Below are positions 7,934 to 17,630 of a stretch of DNA of 64,000 nt, in pieces. How positions within the stretch are numbered: the first letter of the stretch is position 1; every line of letters begins with the position of its first letter. A program made the translations under genes and the position numbers. The notes under the pieces are model-generated. The model worked only from the letters and a program-made list of their open reading frames with translations, was not told where the DNA came from and made no database searches. Source of the stretch: Rhodobacter huangdaonensis (GTDB lineage Bacteria > Pseudomonadota > Alphaproteobacteria > Rhodobacterales > Rhodobacteraceae). Location: assembly GCF_004022465.1 (NCBI RefSeq), contig NZ_SAVA01000005.1:124001-188000 (forward strand), written 5' to 3'.

Positions 7934-9166
7934 TCAGCCGCGGGTCGCGGCCTCGTACCAGTCGCGGATCGCCTTGCGCTCGGCGGCCTCCATGAAGCTC
8001 AGATTGCCCGGCGGCATGGCATGGGTCAGCCCCGCCTGCACATAGATCTGATGCGCGGCCCGCGCGATCTGGGCCGGGGTTTCCAGATGCACGCCCTTCG
8101 GCGCCCGGGTGATGCCGTCAAAGCCGCCCGGTTCGGTCGCATGGCACATCGAACAGCGGCCGAGCACGATATCGGTCACCTGCTCGAAGCCCGCCGCCTG
8201 CGCGAAGCGCGCCTCGACCGGGCTCAGCGCCGCTTCCGTGTCATCCCCCGCGCCGGTGCCGGTGAAGCTCGAGAGCCAGACGCAGATCACAAACAGCACC
8301 ACGGTCACCCCCCAGGTCCACCACGGCGTGCCCTTGTGCGCGTGATGGGTGTTGAAGAAGTGCCGGATCGTCACCCCCATCAGGAACACCAGCGAGGCGA
8401 TCAGCCAGTTGAACTCGCTCGCGAAGGCGAGCGGATAATGGTTCGACAGCATCAGGAACACCACCGGCAACGTCAGGTAGTTGTTGTGCGTCGAACGCTG
8501 CTTGGCGATCTTGCCGTATTTCGGATCGGGGGTGCGGCCGGCCTTCAGATCGGCCACCACGATGCGCTGGTTCGGCATGATGATCAGGAACACGTTCGCG
8601 GTCATGATCGTCGCGGTGAAGGCGCCAAGGTGCAAAAGCGCCGCGCGGCCCGAGAACACCTGCGTATAGCCCCAGGCCATCGCCACCAGAATAACATAAA
8701 GCAGCACCATCAGCGTGGTGCTGTTCTCGCCAAGCTTCGACTTGCACAGCAGGTCATAGAGGATCCAGCCGATCGTCAGCGAGCCCGCCGAGATCGCGAT
8801 CGCGCCCCAGGTCGGCAGATCCAGCACCCGCGGGTCGATCAGGTAGAACTGCGACTGCGCCCAGTAGAGCAGCATCAGCATGGCAAAGCCCGACACCCAG
8901 GTCATGTAGCTTTCCCATTTGAACCAGGTCAGCTCGTCGGGCATCCGCTCGGGCGCCACCATGTATTTCTGGATGTGGTAGAAGCCGCCGCCATGCACCT
9001 GCCAGGCGGCGCCGGTCACCCCCTTCGGCGCGCCCGGTTCGGGCCGCAGGCCAAGGTCGAGCGCGATGAAGTAGAAGGACGACCCGATCCAGGCGATGGC
9101 GGTGACGACATGCAGCCAGCGCACCGCGAACTGCGCCCACTCGAGCAGGAAGGTATAGTCGAACAT
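7934..9166 (-). CDS. puuD: PuuD-type membrane urate oxidase with C-terminal cytochrome c domain
   Basis: 410-residue integral membrane protein that oxidises urate to 5-hydroxyisourate, with electrons leaving through its own cytochrome c domain instead of going to O2 as in cofactor-free uricase. About eight hydrophobic helices form the N-terminal ~300 residues (starting FLLEWAQFAVRWLHVVTAIA, with conserved His residues including the HHAHKG loop). The C-terminal ~90 residues carry the heme motif CSMCH and the downstream axial-Met region LTHAMPPGNLS. I chose the second of two tandem ATGs because GGGG lies five bases before it. It is downstream of uraH, whose enzyme uses its product. Confidence 0.9.
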   Translation of the reverse strand: MFDYTFLLEWAQFAVRWLHVVTAIAWIGSSFYFIALDLGLRPEPGAPKGVTGAAWQVHGGGFYHIQKYMVAPERMPDELTWFKWESYMTWVSGFAMLMLLYWAQSQFYLIDPRVLDLPTWGAIAISAGSLTIGWILYDLLCKSKLGENSTTLMVLLYVILVAMAWGYTQVFSGRAALLHLGAFTATIMTANVFLIIMPNQRIVVADLKAGRTPDPKYGKIAKQRSTHNNYLTLPVVFLMLSNHYPLAFASEFNWLIASLVFLMGVTIRHFFNTHHAHKGTPWWTWGVTVVLFVICVWLSSFTGTGAGDDTEAALSPVEARFAQAAGFEQVTDIVLGRCSMCHATEPGGFDGITRAPKGVHLETPAQIARAAHQIYVQAGLTHAMPPGNLSFMEAAERKAIRDWYEAATRG

Positions 9167-9303
9167 CATGTCCCCGTGTTCTTTTTCCGACAGCATCGGC
9201 CTGCGCCCCCACCCACGCAAGCCTCGGCGGGCCTGAGCCCGCCCCCCTCGGACGCGCGCCCCGGAATCGGGCGCCGGCGCCGGAAAATCAGGCAGATGTC
9301 AGA

Positions 9304-9660
9304 TCAGCTGCCGCGATAGGTCGAATAGCCAAAGGGCGAGAGCAGCAGCGGCACATGGTAATGCGCCGCCGGCTCGGAGATGCCGAAGCGGATCGGCACA
9401 TGATCGAGAAAGAGCGGCGCCGCCCCCGCCTGCCCGGTTGCGCGCAGATAGTCGCCGACCTCGAAGACCAGCTCGTAAATCCCGGTCGCGAAGGCCTGCA
9501 CCGGCAGGATCGGCGCCTCGGTGCGCCCGTCCGCATTGGTCATCGCCTCGGCGATCTGTTCGCGCGCACCCTCCTCGATGCGGAACAGCGCGATGCGGAT
9601 CCCCTCGGCCGGGCAGCCACGCGCGGTGTCGAGAACATGGGTGGTCAGATATCCGGTCAT
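9304..9660 (-). CDS. uraH: 5-hydroxyisourate hydrolase
   Basis: 118-residue transthyretin-like tetrameric enzyme that hydrolyses 5-hydroxyisourate to OHCU. Diagnostic residues are present: the N-terminal TTHVLDTARG with the catalytic His, the HYHVPLLLSP segment with the second His, and the C-terminal YRGS tetrapeptide that separates true HIU hydrolases from transthyretins. AAGGAG lies seven bases before the ATG. It is upstream of puuD on the same strand and divergent from the gene encoding the next enzyme. Confidence 0.96.
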   Translation of the reverse strand: MTGYLTTHVLDTARGCPAEGIRIALFRIEEGAREQIAEAMTNADGRTEAPILPVQAFATGIYELVFEVGDYLRATGQAGAAPLFLDHVPIRFGISEPAAHYHVPLLLSPFGYSTYRGS

Positions 9661-9774
9661 CGCGGCTCTCCTTTGCGCCGACTATGGCGCGCCGCCCGGA
9701 CGCCGGCAAGCACCCCCTTGCGCCCGCCCGGCAATCGTCCTTTGATCGCGCCCGAAAAATTCCCGGAGGCTCAG

Positions 9775-11186
9775 ATGATCCGCTATCCCCGCGACATGCG
9801 CGGCTACGGCCCCAATCCACCCGACGCACACTGGCCCGGCGGCGCGCGCGTCGCGATTTCGCTGGTGCTGAACTACGAAGAAGGCGGCGAGAACTGCATC
9901 CTGCACGGCGATGCCGCCTCGGAAGCATTCCTCTCCGACGTCGCCGGCGCCGCGATGTGGCCCGGCCAGCGCCACTGGAACATGGAATCGATCTACGAAT
10001 ACGGCGCCCGCGCCGGGTTCTGGCGGCTGCACCGGCTGTTCACCGCGATGCAGATCCCGGTCACCATCTACGGCGTCGCCACCGCGCTTGCGCGCAACCC
10101 CGAGCAGCTTGCCGCGATGCAGGAGGCGGGCTGGGAGATTGCCTCGCACGGGCTGAAATGGGTCGAGCACAAGGACATGCCCGAGGCCGAGGAGCGCCGG
10201 CAGATCGCCGAGGCGATCCGGCTCCACACCGAGGTGGTCGGCGAGCGGCCGCGCGGCTGGTACACCGGGCGCTGCTCGGTCAACACCGTGCGCCTGACCG
10301 CCGAGGAAGGCGGCTTCGACTGGATCTCCGACACCTATGACGACGACCTGCCCTATTGGCTCGAAGTGGGCGACCGCGACCAGCTGGTGATTCCCTACAC
10401 GCTCGAGGCGAACGACATGCGTTTCGCCACCTCGCCGGGCTGGATCGAGGGCGAGATGTTCTTCCAGTATCTGAAGGACAGCTTCGACACGCTCTATGCC
10501 GAAGGGCTCGAGGGCCGCGCCAAGATGTTCTCGATCGGGCTGCACAACCGGCTGATCGGGCGCCCGGGCAAGATCGCCGGGCTGAAGCGCTTCCTCGATT
10601 ACGCCAGGGCGCATGAGGGCGTGTGGTTCGCCCGCCGTGGCGACATCGCCCGGCACTGGGCAACGGTGCATCCGCATCACCGCATCGAGCGCCCCTCGCA
10701 GATGAACCGCGCCCGCTTCGTCGCAGCCTGGGGCGGCATCTTCGAACACAGCCCCTGGATCGCCGAGCGCGCCTATGACCTCGAGCTCGGCCCGGCGCAT
10801 GACAGCGCAGTGGGGCTCGCGAATGCGCTGGCCCGGGTGTTCCGCACCGCCACCCCCGCCGAGCGTCTCGGCGTGCTGCAGGCCCACCCGGACCTTGCCG
10901 GCAGGCTCGCGACGGCAAAGCGGCTCACCGCCGAAAGCACCGCCGAGCAGGCCTCGGCCGGGCTCGACGCGCTGACCGACGCCGAGCGCGCCCGCTTCGA
11001 GGCGCTGAACACCGCCTATACCGCGAAATTCGGCTTCCCCTTCATCATCGCGGTGCGCGACCATACGAAGGACGGCATCCTCGCCGCCTTCGAGACCCGC
11101 CTCGCCCATGATGCCGAGACCGAATTCACCGAGGCCTGCCGTCAGGTCGAACGCATCGCCACCCTGCGCCTGAAGGAGCTGCTGCC

Positions 11187-11190
<4 letters not shown>
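9775..11190 (+). CDS. puuE: Fusion of PuuE-type allantoinase and OHCU decarboxylase
   Basis: 471 residues joining two steps of urate breakdown. Residues about 1-310 are a polysaccharide-deacetylase-fold allantoinase (PuuE): NYEEGGE, WNMESIYEYGARAGFWR, EIASHGLKW, and GLHNRLIGRPG. Residues about 320-471 are a 2-oxo-4-hydroxy-4-carboxy-5-ureidoimidazoline decarboxylase: FVAAWGGIFEHSPWIAE (with the catalytic His), LQAHPDLAG and FGFPFIIAVR. The protein thus converts OHCU to (S)-allantoin and allantoin to allantoate. GGAGG lies five bases before the ATG. The next gene overlaps by four bases. Confidence 0.94.
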
Positions 11191-12017
<827 letters not shown>

Positions 12018-12044
12018 CCGGGCCGGGGCCCACGGGCCCCGTCC

Positions 12045-12099
12045 CTCCTTCTTCTTGGCCCAAATACCTCGCGGGGGGCCGGGGGCGCGACGCCCCCGG
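12045..12099 (+). repeat. Intergenic repeat, copy A (AAATACCTC family)
   Basis: A pyrimidine-rich lead-in ending CTTGGCCC, the core AAATACCTC, a G-rich run and then a perfect 9-bp hairpin CCGGGGGCG-CGA-CGCCCCCGG (12079-12099). Two further copies, in inverted arrangement, are at 17489-17630. It fills most of the gap between the aminohydrolase gene and allA, which are in the same direction. Confidence 0.75.
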
Positions 12100-12120
12100 C
12101 GGCCCGGACCGGAGCCCGAC

Positions 12121-12612
12121 ATGCAGATCACGACCGAACCCCTCACCGCCGCCGCCTTCGCCCCCTTCGGCGAGGTGCTGGAGGCCGCAGGCGCCCCCGA
12201 CCGGATCATCAACGCCGGCATGTGCGGCCGCTTCCACGACCGCGCGACGCTCGATTTCGGCACCGAGACCGGCGGCCGCCCGGGGATCTCGATCTTCAAA
12301 GCGATCCCGCGCGCCCTGCCCTACAGCTTCGATCTGCTCGAGCGCCACCCCGAGGGCAGTCAGGCCTTCGTGCCGATGACCGCGGACCCGTTCCTCGTCA
12401 TCGTCGCCCCCGATGTGGGCGGCCGACCGGGCCAGCCGCGCGCCTTCGTCACCTCGGGCGCGCAGGCGATCAACTTCCGCCGCGGCACCTGGCACGGGGT
12501 GCTGACGCCGCTCGCCGAACCCGGGCTCTTCGCGGTGATCGACCGGATCGGCACCACGGCGAACCTCGAGGAAGTGATCCTCGCCCCCCCGGTGACCGTC
12601 ACCGCCCCCTGA
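12121..12612 (+). CDS. allA: Ureidoglycolate lyase
   Basis: 163-residue cupin-fold enzyme that splits (S)-ureidoglycolate into glyoxylate and urea. Family features are visible: LTAAAFAPFGEV at the N-terminus, SIFKAIPRALPYSFDLLERHPEGSQ, and NFRRGTWHGVLTPL with the conserved His near residue 133. It ends the plus-strand arm of the urate cluster, separated from the aminohydrolase by the repeat. Its stop codon abuts the stop codon of the convergent glycerate kinase gene with no base between (TGATCA). Confidence 0.94.
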   Translation: MQITTEPLTAAAFAPFGEVLEAAGAPDRIINAGMCGRFHDRATLDFGTETGGRPGISIFKAIPRALPYSFDLLERHPEGSQAFVPMTADPFLVIVAPDVGGRPGQPRAFVTSGAQAINFRRGTWHGVLTPLAEPGLFAVIDRIGTTANLEEVILAPPVTVTAP

Positions 12613-13875
12613 TCAGGCGATCAGCACGGCGCGGAAATCGTTGACATTGGTCAGCGTCGGCCCGGTCACCACCTGCGCCCCCGCCGCCCCAAAGAAGCCA
12701 TGCGCATCGTGGCGGACAAGGGCCGCGTGCGCGTCAAGCCCGTGCGCCGCCGCCGCGGCCAACGTCGCCGGCCCGATCAGCGCACCCGCCACCTCGTCCG
12801 CGCCATCGACGCCATCGGTGTCGCAGGCGATCGCCCAGATCCCCGGCGCCCCCTCCAGCGCCAGCAGCGCCGCCAGCGCGAATTCCGCATTCGGCCCGCC
12901 GCGGCCATCCGCGCCCCGCAGCGTCACCGTGCATTCGCCGCCCGAAAGCAGCACCACCGGCGGCTCGCCGGGCCGTCGCGCCGCCGCGATCTGGCACGCC
13001 AGCGCCGCCTGCGCCGCGCCCTGCACCGCCGCCTCGCCCTCGATCGCATCGCCGAGCATCCGCACCTCGCAGCCCGCCGCCCGCGCGACCTCGGCCGCGG
13101 CGGCAAGCGACTGTGACGGCGCCGCGACGATTCGCGTGTCGCTGCGGGCAAGCCGCGCATCCCCCGGCGCCAGAACGCCCGTGCCCTTCGAGAGCACCGC
13201 GCGCACCACCTCGGGCACCGCGATGCCATAGCGCATCAGCACCGCCCGCGCCTCTTCGACGGTCGAGCCATCCCCCACCGTCGGCCCCGAGGCGATGAAG
13301 GCAAGGTCATCGCCCGGCACGTCGGAAATGACGAGCGACAGCATCCGCGCCGGCCAGGCGGCGGCGGCCAGCTGCCCGCCCTTCACCGCACTCAGATGCT
13401 TGCGCAGGGTATTGATGCGGTCGATCGGCGCGCCCGAGGCCAGCAGCGCTGCCGTCACCGCCTGCTTCTCGGTCAGCGTCAGCCCCGGCACCGGCGCGCA
13501 CAGCAGCGCCGAGCCGCCGCCCGAGATCAGCGCCAGCACGAAATCCCCCTCGCCCAGAGACGCAAGCAGATCGAGCATCCGCCGCGTCGCCGCGACGCCC
13601 GCCGCGTCGGGCACCGGATGCGCCGCCTCGACAATCTCGATGCCGCGGCAGGGCCGGCCATAGCCATAGCGGGTGATGACCAACCCCTCGCAGGGGCCCC
13701 AGACGGCCTCGACCGCCTCGGCCATCCGCGCCGAGGCCTTGCCGGCACCGACCACCACCACCCGCCCACCCGGGCGCGGCGGCAGCGCGGCGGGGATCAC
13801 CCGCATCGGATCGGCCGCGGCGACAGCCGCATCGAACATCGCGCGCAGCAGCGCGGGCGGGGTCAGCGCGTCCAT
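12613..13875 (-). CDS. gckA: Glycerate 2-kinase (GckA/TtuD, MOFRL family)
   Basis: 420-residue kinase that phosphorylates D-glycerate to 2-phosphoglycerate; older annotation calls the family hydroxypyruvate reductase (TtuD). Seen: VVVVGAGKASARMAEA, the LISGGGSALL loop, INTLRKHLSAVKGGQLA, LSLVISDVPGDD, and the C-terminal MOFRL region LLSGGECTVTLRG...GGPNAEFAL. I chose the ATG at 13875, with GGAAGG seven bases before. Next to a pathway producing glyoxylate, its likely job is the last step of the glyoxylate-to-glycerate route into central metabolism; glyoxylate carboligase and tartronate semialdehyde reductase genes are not in the window. Confidence 0.9.
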   Translation of the reverse strand: MDALTPPALLRAMFDAAVAAADPMRVIPAALPPRPGGRVVVVGAGKASARMAEAVEAVWGPCEGLVITRYGYGRPCRGIEIVEAAHPVPDAAGVAATRRMLDLLASLGEGDFVLALISGGGSALLCAPVPGLTLTEKQAVTAALLASGAPIDRINTLRKHLSAVKGGQLAAAAWPARMLSLVISDVPGDDLAFIASGPTVGDGSTVEEARAVLMRYGIAVPEVVRAVLSKGTGVLAPGDARLARSDTRIVAAPSQSLAAAAEVARAAGCEVRMLGDAIEGEAAVQGAAQAALACQIAAARRPGEPPVVLLSGGECTVTLRGADGRGGPNAEFALAALLALEGAPGIWAIACDTDGVDGADEVAGALIGPATLAAAAAHGLDAHAALVRHDAHGFFGAAGAQVVTGPTLTNVNDFRAVLIA

Positions 13876-13973
13876 GCGCGCGCCTTCCGGCATGATGTGG
13901 CAAGGCAGGTCTTCGCTCGTGTCATCGCATCCCTCCAGAGCCACAGGTTTGCCCGCACGCCGCCGCCGCGCAA

Positions 13974-14001
13974 GAAAAAACGGGGGCCGAGACCCCCGTT
14001 T
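13974..14001 (-). terminator. Terminator of the 5'-nucleotidase gene
   Basis: On the minus strand a 9-bp stem AAACGGGGG / CCCCCGTTT with a six-base loop runs into a run of six T (three of them belonging to the stem), 17 bases after the stop codon. Confidence 0.85.
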
Positions 14002-14017
14002 CCCGCCATCCTCCGGC

Positions 14018-15586
14018 TCATTCCTGCGTGATGCGCCCGTCGAGCTTCGGCGTGTAAGGCCCGACTTTTGCAAGATATTCCGCCGTCACATCGGCCAGAT
14101 CGGGGCCGAAGTCATAGGCCTTCATGCCCTCGGCCGCGAACATCTTGAAACCGTCGCCGCCATTGCGGACATAGTTGTTCGTCACCACGCCATAGACCTT
14201 CTCGGGCTCAAGCGGCACCCAGCCCCCGTCCTGTGCGACCTCGACCGCCAGCAGCCGGCTGCCCGCGGGCTTCTCGGCACTCCAGCGGTATTTCAGCCCG
14301 GCGACCTGCGGGAAGCGGCCCGCCCCCTCCTCGACCCGGCTCAGCCCGTTCTCGAGCGCGGCGCGGATCGTCGATCCCTTCGCCTCGAAGGTCGACAGCG
14401 TGTTCTGGAACGGCAGCACGGTCAGCACCTCGCCCATCGTCACCGGCCCGGCGTCGATCGAGGCGCGCACGCCGCCGCCGTTCTGGATCGCGATCGTCAC
14501 GCCCTGATCCTTCACCCGGTCGAGCATCGCCTCGGCGATCAGGTCGCCCATCTCGCATTCCTTCACCCGGCAGCTGTCGCGGCCACCGTCGATCGCGGCC
14601 GCGGCCTCGGCCACCACCCGCGCCCGCACCGCTTCAAGCGGCTTCGCCATCTCGGCCACCTCGGCCGCGATCTTCGGATCGGGCACCACCGAGGCATCGA
14701 GCAGGATCGGCTCGCCCGAGGCGGCGGTCAGGTTGCCCGCGTCGTCGAAGGTCAGCACCAGATGGCCCAGATATTTCGAATAGGCATAGGCCGAGACCAC
14801 CGGCACATTGCCGACCATCGTCGGATAGGCCTCGCCGCCCGGGCCGAAGAGGGTGTGGCTGTGGCCGCCGACGATCGCGTCGATGCCCGGCACCGCGGCC
14901 GCCAGCGCCTTGTCCTTGACGAAGCCTGTGTGGGTGAGCGCGACGATCTTCGTCACCCCCTCGGCCTCGAGCGCGGCGACACTGGCCTTCAGGCTTTCGG
15001 CCTCGTCCTGAAAGATCACGTTCGGCCCGGGCGAGGAGGTCTCGGGTGTGTCCACGGCGAGCGCCGAGACGATCCCAACCTTCTCGCCGCCGACATCGAG
15101 CACCAGCGTCTTGTGGATCTTGCCCTTCAGCTCCGCCGAGCGGCTGAGATCGAGATTGCCCGACACCATCGGAAAACCGATGCTGCCGGTGAAGGCCGCA
15201 AGCTGCGCCGGACCATCGTCGAATTCGTGGTTGCCGACCGCCATCGCCTCATAGCCGATCGCATTCATGAAGGCGGCCGTGTCCTTGCCCTTGTAGGTGG
15301 TGTAGAACAGCGAGCCCTGGAACTGGTCGCCCGCATCGAGCAGCAGCACGTTCTGCCCGGCAAGCTCGGTGCGCATCTCGGCCACTTTCGCCGCCACCCG
15401 CGCGATGCCGCCAAAGCACTTGCCCCCGGCCTCCTCCTCGGCGCCACAGGTGGAATCAAACTTGTTGATCGATTCGATGCGGCTGTGCAGGTCGTTGGTG
15501 TGCAGGATGTGCAGCGTGTAATCGGCCTGCGCGGTGCCGGCGCTCAGCGCAAGTGCGGCAACCGTGGCGAAAAGACGGGCGTTCAT
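14018..15586 (-). CDS. Periplasmic 5'-nucleotidase / metallophosphoesterase (UshA-like)
   Basis: 522 residues with a signal peptide (about 1-21, ending GTAQA). The N-terminal metallophosphatase domain has LHTNDLHS, LDAGDQFQGS, VGNHEFDDG and GGHSHTLF, supplying the two-metal ligands. The C-terminal nucleotidase domain has IQNGGGVRASI and NYVRNGGDGF, the base-stacking and specificity region. It would hydrolyse extracellular nucleotides to nucleosides and phosphate in the periplasm. It is monocistronic with its own terminator, and a two-half-site Pho box lies about 96 bases upstream of the start, so phosphate starvation control is likely. Confidence 0.92.
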   Translation of the reverse strand: MNARLFATVAALALSAGTAQADYTLHILHTNDLHSRIESINKFDSTCGAEEEAGGKCFGGIARVAAKVAEMRTELAGQNVLLLDAGDQFQGSLFYTTYKGKDTAAFMNAIGYEAMAVGNHEFDDGPAQLAAFTGSIGFPMVSGNLDLSRSAELKGKIHKTLVLDVGGEKVGIVSALAVDTPETSSPGPNVIFQDEAESLKASVAALEAEGVTKIVALTHTGFVKDKALAAAVPGIDAIVGGHSHTLFGPGGEAYPTMVGNVPVVSAYAYSKYLGHLVLTFDDAGNLTAASGEPILLDASVVPDPKIAAEVAEMAKPLEAVRARVVAEAAAAIDGGRDSCRVKECEMGDLIAEAMLDRVKDQGVTIAIQNGGGVRASIDAGPVTMGEVLTVLPFQNTLSTFEAKGSTIRAALENGLSRVEEGAGRFPQVAGLKYRWSAEKPAGSRLLAVEVAQDGGWVPLEPEKVYGVVTNNYVRNGGDGFKMFAAEGMKAYDFGPDLADVTAEYLAKVGPYTPKLDGRITQE

Positions 15587-15681
15587 GAAAACCTCCGGAC
15601 AATGTCACATCGGCGTTACTGTGGCGTCACACCGGCCCGCGTGTCAAAGCCGATGACGGCGCTCAGCCTGGTTTGGCCCGC

Positions 15682-15698
15682 TGACAGCCGCGTGACAG
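15682..15698 (-). promoter_or_regulatory. Pho box (PhoB-binding site candidate)
   Basis: On the minus strand: CTGTCA-CGCGG-CTGTCA. Both half-sites are exact matches to the CTGTCA half of the proteobacterial PHO box consensus and are 11 bases apart, one helical turn, as required for PhoB dimer binding. It is upstream of, and correctly oriented for, the 5'-nucleotidase gene (start 15586), and lies about 60 bases before the divergent DUF952 gene. Confidence 0.75.
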
Positions 15699-15756
15699 CC
15701 CCGCCTGCGGCGCTGCGCGGGATTGACCGGCCGCCGGGCTGAGGGCATGAGAGGAC

Positions 15757-16095
15757 ATGCTGATTTACAAGATCTTCCGCCGCCCCGAATGGGATGCCTT
15801 CCGCGCCGCGGGCGAAACCGCCGGCGCCCCCGTCGACCTCGCCGACGGCTTCATCCACTTTTCCACCGCGGCCCAGGTCGTCGAGACCGCCGCGAAGCAT
15901 TTCGCCACGGAAAGCGACCTCGTCCTCGTCGCGGTCGCGGCCGAGCCGCTCGGCACGGCGCTGAGATGGGAGCCCTCGCGCGGCAACGCGCTCTTCCCCC
16001 ATCTCTATCGCCCGCTCACCCTCGCCGATGTCGCCTGGGACACCTCCCTGCCGCTCGGCCTCTCCGGCCATATCTTCCCCGAGGTGCTGCTGTGA
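15757..16095 (+). CDS. DUF952 family protein
   Basis: 112 residues of the DUF952 family, related to glutathione-S-transferase-like and ADP-ribosyl-type folds but without assigned function. Family signatures visible: the start MLIYKIFRRPEWDAFRA, DGFIHFSTAAQV, and RWEPSRGNALFPHLYRPL. The GGxP-type terminus is replaced by FPEVLL. It overlaps pyrD by four bases, so it is the first gene of DUF952-pyrD-arsC; the overlap suggests coupled translation. Confidence 0.85.
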   Translation: MLIYKIFRRPEWDAFRAAGETAGAPVDLADGFIHFSTAAQVVETAAKHFATESDLVLVAVAAEPLGTALRWEPSRGNALFPHLYRPLTLADVAWDTSLPLGLSGHIFPEVLL

Positions 16096-17150
16096 ATTTC
16101 GTCGAACGCACGGGTCTCGCGCTGATGCATCGCCTCGATCCGGAAACCGCGCACGGGCTGTCGCTGATCGCGCTGCGTGCGGGGCTCGCCCCGCTGCCGG
16201 GCCCGGTGCGTTGCGCGCGGCTTGAGACCGATCTGGCCGGGCTGAAGCTGCCGAACCCGGTGGGCCTCGCCGCGGGCTTCGACAAGAACGCCGTCGCCCT
16301 GCCGCAGCTGATGCGCGCGGGCTTCGGCTTTCTCGAGGTCGGCGCCGCCACCCCGCGCCCGCAGCCCGGCAACCCCAAGCCCCGGCTGTGGCGGCTGAGC
16401 GAGGACCGCGCGGTGATCAACCGCTTCGGCTTCAACAACGAGGGGATGGAGGCGATCACCGCCCGTCTCGCCGCCCGCCCGGCGGGGATTCCGGTGGGGC
16501 TCAACCTCGGCGCGAACAAGGACAGTGCCGACCGCGCCGCCGATTTCGCCACCGTGCTGCGCACCGCGGGGCCGCATCTCGACTTCGCCACGGTGAACGT
16601 GAGCTCGCCCAATACCGAAAAACTGCGCGAGCTGCAGGGCAAGGAGGCGCTGGCCGCGCTGCTGAAGGGCGTCGTCGCGGCACGCGGCGAGCTTGCGCGC
16701 CGGATCCCGGTGTTCCTGAAGATCGCGCCGGACCTGTCCCCCGCCGAGCTTGAGGAAATCGCCGAGGTGGCGCTCAGCTCCGGTATCGACGGCATCATCG
16801 CGACGAACACGACGCTCTCGCGCGAGGGGCTGAAAAGCCCGCATGCCGATGCCCCGGGCGGACTGTCGGGCGCGCCGCTCTTCGAGAAATCGACCCGCGT
16901 GCTCGCCCGCCTGTCGCAGCTGACCCAGGGCCGGCTGCCGCTCGTCGGCGTCGGCGGCATCGGCTCGGCCGAGCAGGCCTACGAGAAGATCCGCGCCGGC
17001 GCGAGTGCGGTGCAGGTCTATTCGGCGATGGTCTATGCCGGGCTGTCGCTGGTGCCCGAGATCGCCCGCGGTCTTGACGCGCTGCTCGCCCGCGACGGCT
17101 TCACCTCGGTCGCCGAGGCGGTCGGCACCGGGAGGGGCGCATGGCTCTGA
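16092..17150 (+). CDS. pyrD: Dihydroorotate dehydrogenase (quinone), class 2
   Basis: 352-residue membrane-associated flavoenzyme oxidising dihydroorotate to orotate in pyrimidine synthesis, passing electrons to ubiquinone. Motifs of the class 2 family: GLAAGFDKNA, GAATPRPQPGNPKPRLWRL, NRFGFNNEGM, NLGANKD, NVSSPNTEKLR (catalytic Ser region), FLKIAPDL, TNTT, and VGVGGIGSAEQA. The N-terminal helix pair (about 1-40) is the quinone and membrane-binding tail. It starts at GTG 16092 overlapping the DUF952 stop codon. arsC overlaps its 3' end by ten bases. Confidence 0.95.
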   Translation: MNFVERTGLALMHRLDPETAHGLSLIALRAGLAPLPGPVRCARLETDLAGLKLPNPVGLAAGFDKNAVALPQLMRAGFGFLEVGAATPRPQPGNPKPRLWRLSEDRAVINRFGFNNEGMEAITARLAARPAGIPVGLNLGANKDSADRAADFATVLRTAGPHLDFATVNVSSPNTEKLRELQGKEALAALLKGVVAARGELARRIPVFLKIAPDLSPAELEEIAEVALSSGIDGIIATNTTLSREGLKSPHADAPGGLSGAPLFEKSTRVLARLSQLTQGRLPLVGVGGIGSAEQAYEKIRAGASAVQVYSAMVYAGLSLVPEIARGLDALLARDGFTSVAEAVGTGRGAWL

Positions 17151-17482
17151 CGATCTGGCACAACCCGCGCTGCACGAAATCGCGCGAGACGCTGGCGCTG
17201 CTGCAGGCCCGCGGCCTGACGCCTGCGGTGCGGCTCTATCTCGACGACGCCCCCACCCGCGCCGAGCTTGCCGACGCGCTGGCGAAGCTCGGCCGCCCGG
17301 CGGCGGATCTCGTGCGCTGGAAAGAGGCAGATGTGCCCGCCGGGCTGACCAGGACCGCGCCCGAGGCCGCGATCCTCGACGCGCTCGCCGCCCATCCGCG
17401 GCTGATCGAACGCCCGCTCGTGCTCACCGACCGCGCCGCACGGATCGGGCGCCCGCCGGAAGCGGTGCTCGAGATCCTCTGA
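17141..17482 (+). CDS. ArsC/YfgD-family thioredoxin-fold reductase
   Basis: 113-residue ArsC-family protein. It has the catalytic cysteine C11 in HNPRCTKSRE, the DAPTRAEL segment, and the C-terminal RPLVLTDRAARIGRPPEAV with conserved arginines. The C-x-K-S-R motif matches glutaredoxin-dependent arsenate reductases and the YfgD group. No arsenical pump or ArsR regulator is nearby and it sits in a pyrimidine-synthesis operon, so an arsenate role is uncertain; a general thiol-redox role is possible. The ATG is inside the 3' end of pyrD. Confidence 0.85.
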   Translation: MALTIWHNPRCTKSRETLALLQARGLTPAVRLYLDDAPTRAELADALAKLGRPAADLVRWKEADVPAGLTRTAPEAAILDALAAHPRLIERPLVLTDRAARIGRPPEAVLEIL

Positions 17483-17488
17483 GCGCGC

Positions 17489-17630
17489 GGGGGGCGCTGC
17501 CCCCCGGCCTCGCGGCCTCCCCCGGAGTATTTGCGCCAGGAAAAAACGCAAGGAGCCAGGGCCCCTGCTTTCTCCTTGCCCGAAATACCTCGGGGTGAAT
17601 TTCCCGCAGGGAAAGAGGGGCAGCGCCCCT
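17489..17630. repeat. Inverted pair of AAATACCTC-family intergenic repeats
   Basis: Between the convergent ends of arsC and the exonuclease gene lie two copies of the same element as at 12045-12099. The left copy (about 17489-17555) reads on the minus strand as a T-rich run, CCTGGCGC, AAATACTCC, G-run, GGGGGGCAGCGCCCC. The right copy (about 17568-17630) reads on the plus strand as TTTCTCCTTGCCCG, AAATACCTC, GGGG, ending GGGGCAGCGCCCCT. Each ends in a GGGGC-GCx-GCCCC hairpin. The arrangement can fold as one long cruciform and probably serves as a bidirectional terminator. Confidence 0.7.

Noticed and set aside
17141..17482. Arsenic resistance operon
   Set aside because: ArsC-like protein alone in a pyrimidine operon; no ArsR, ArsB or Acr3.
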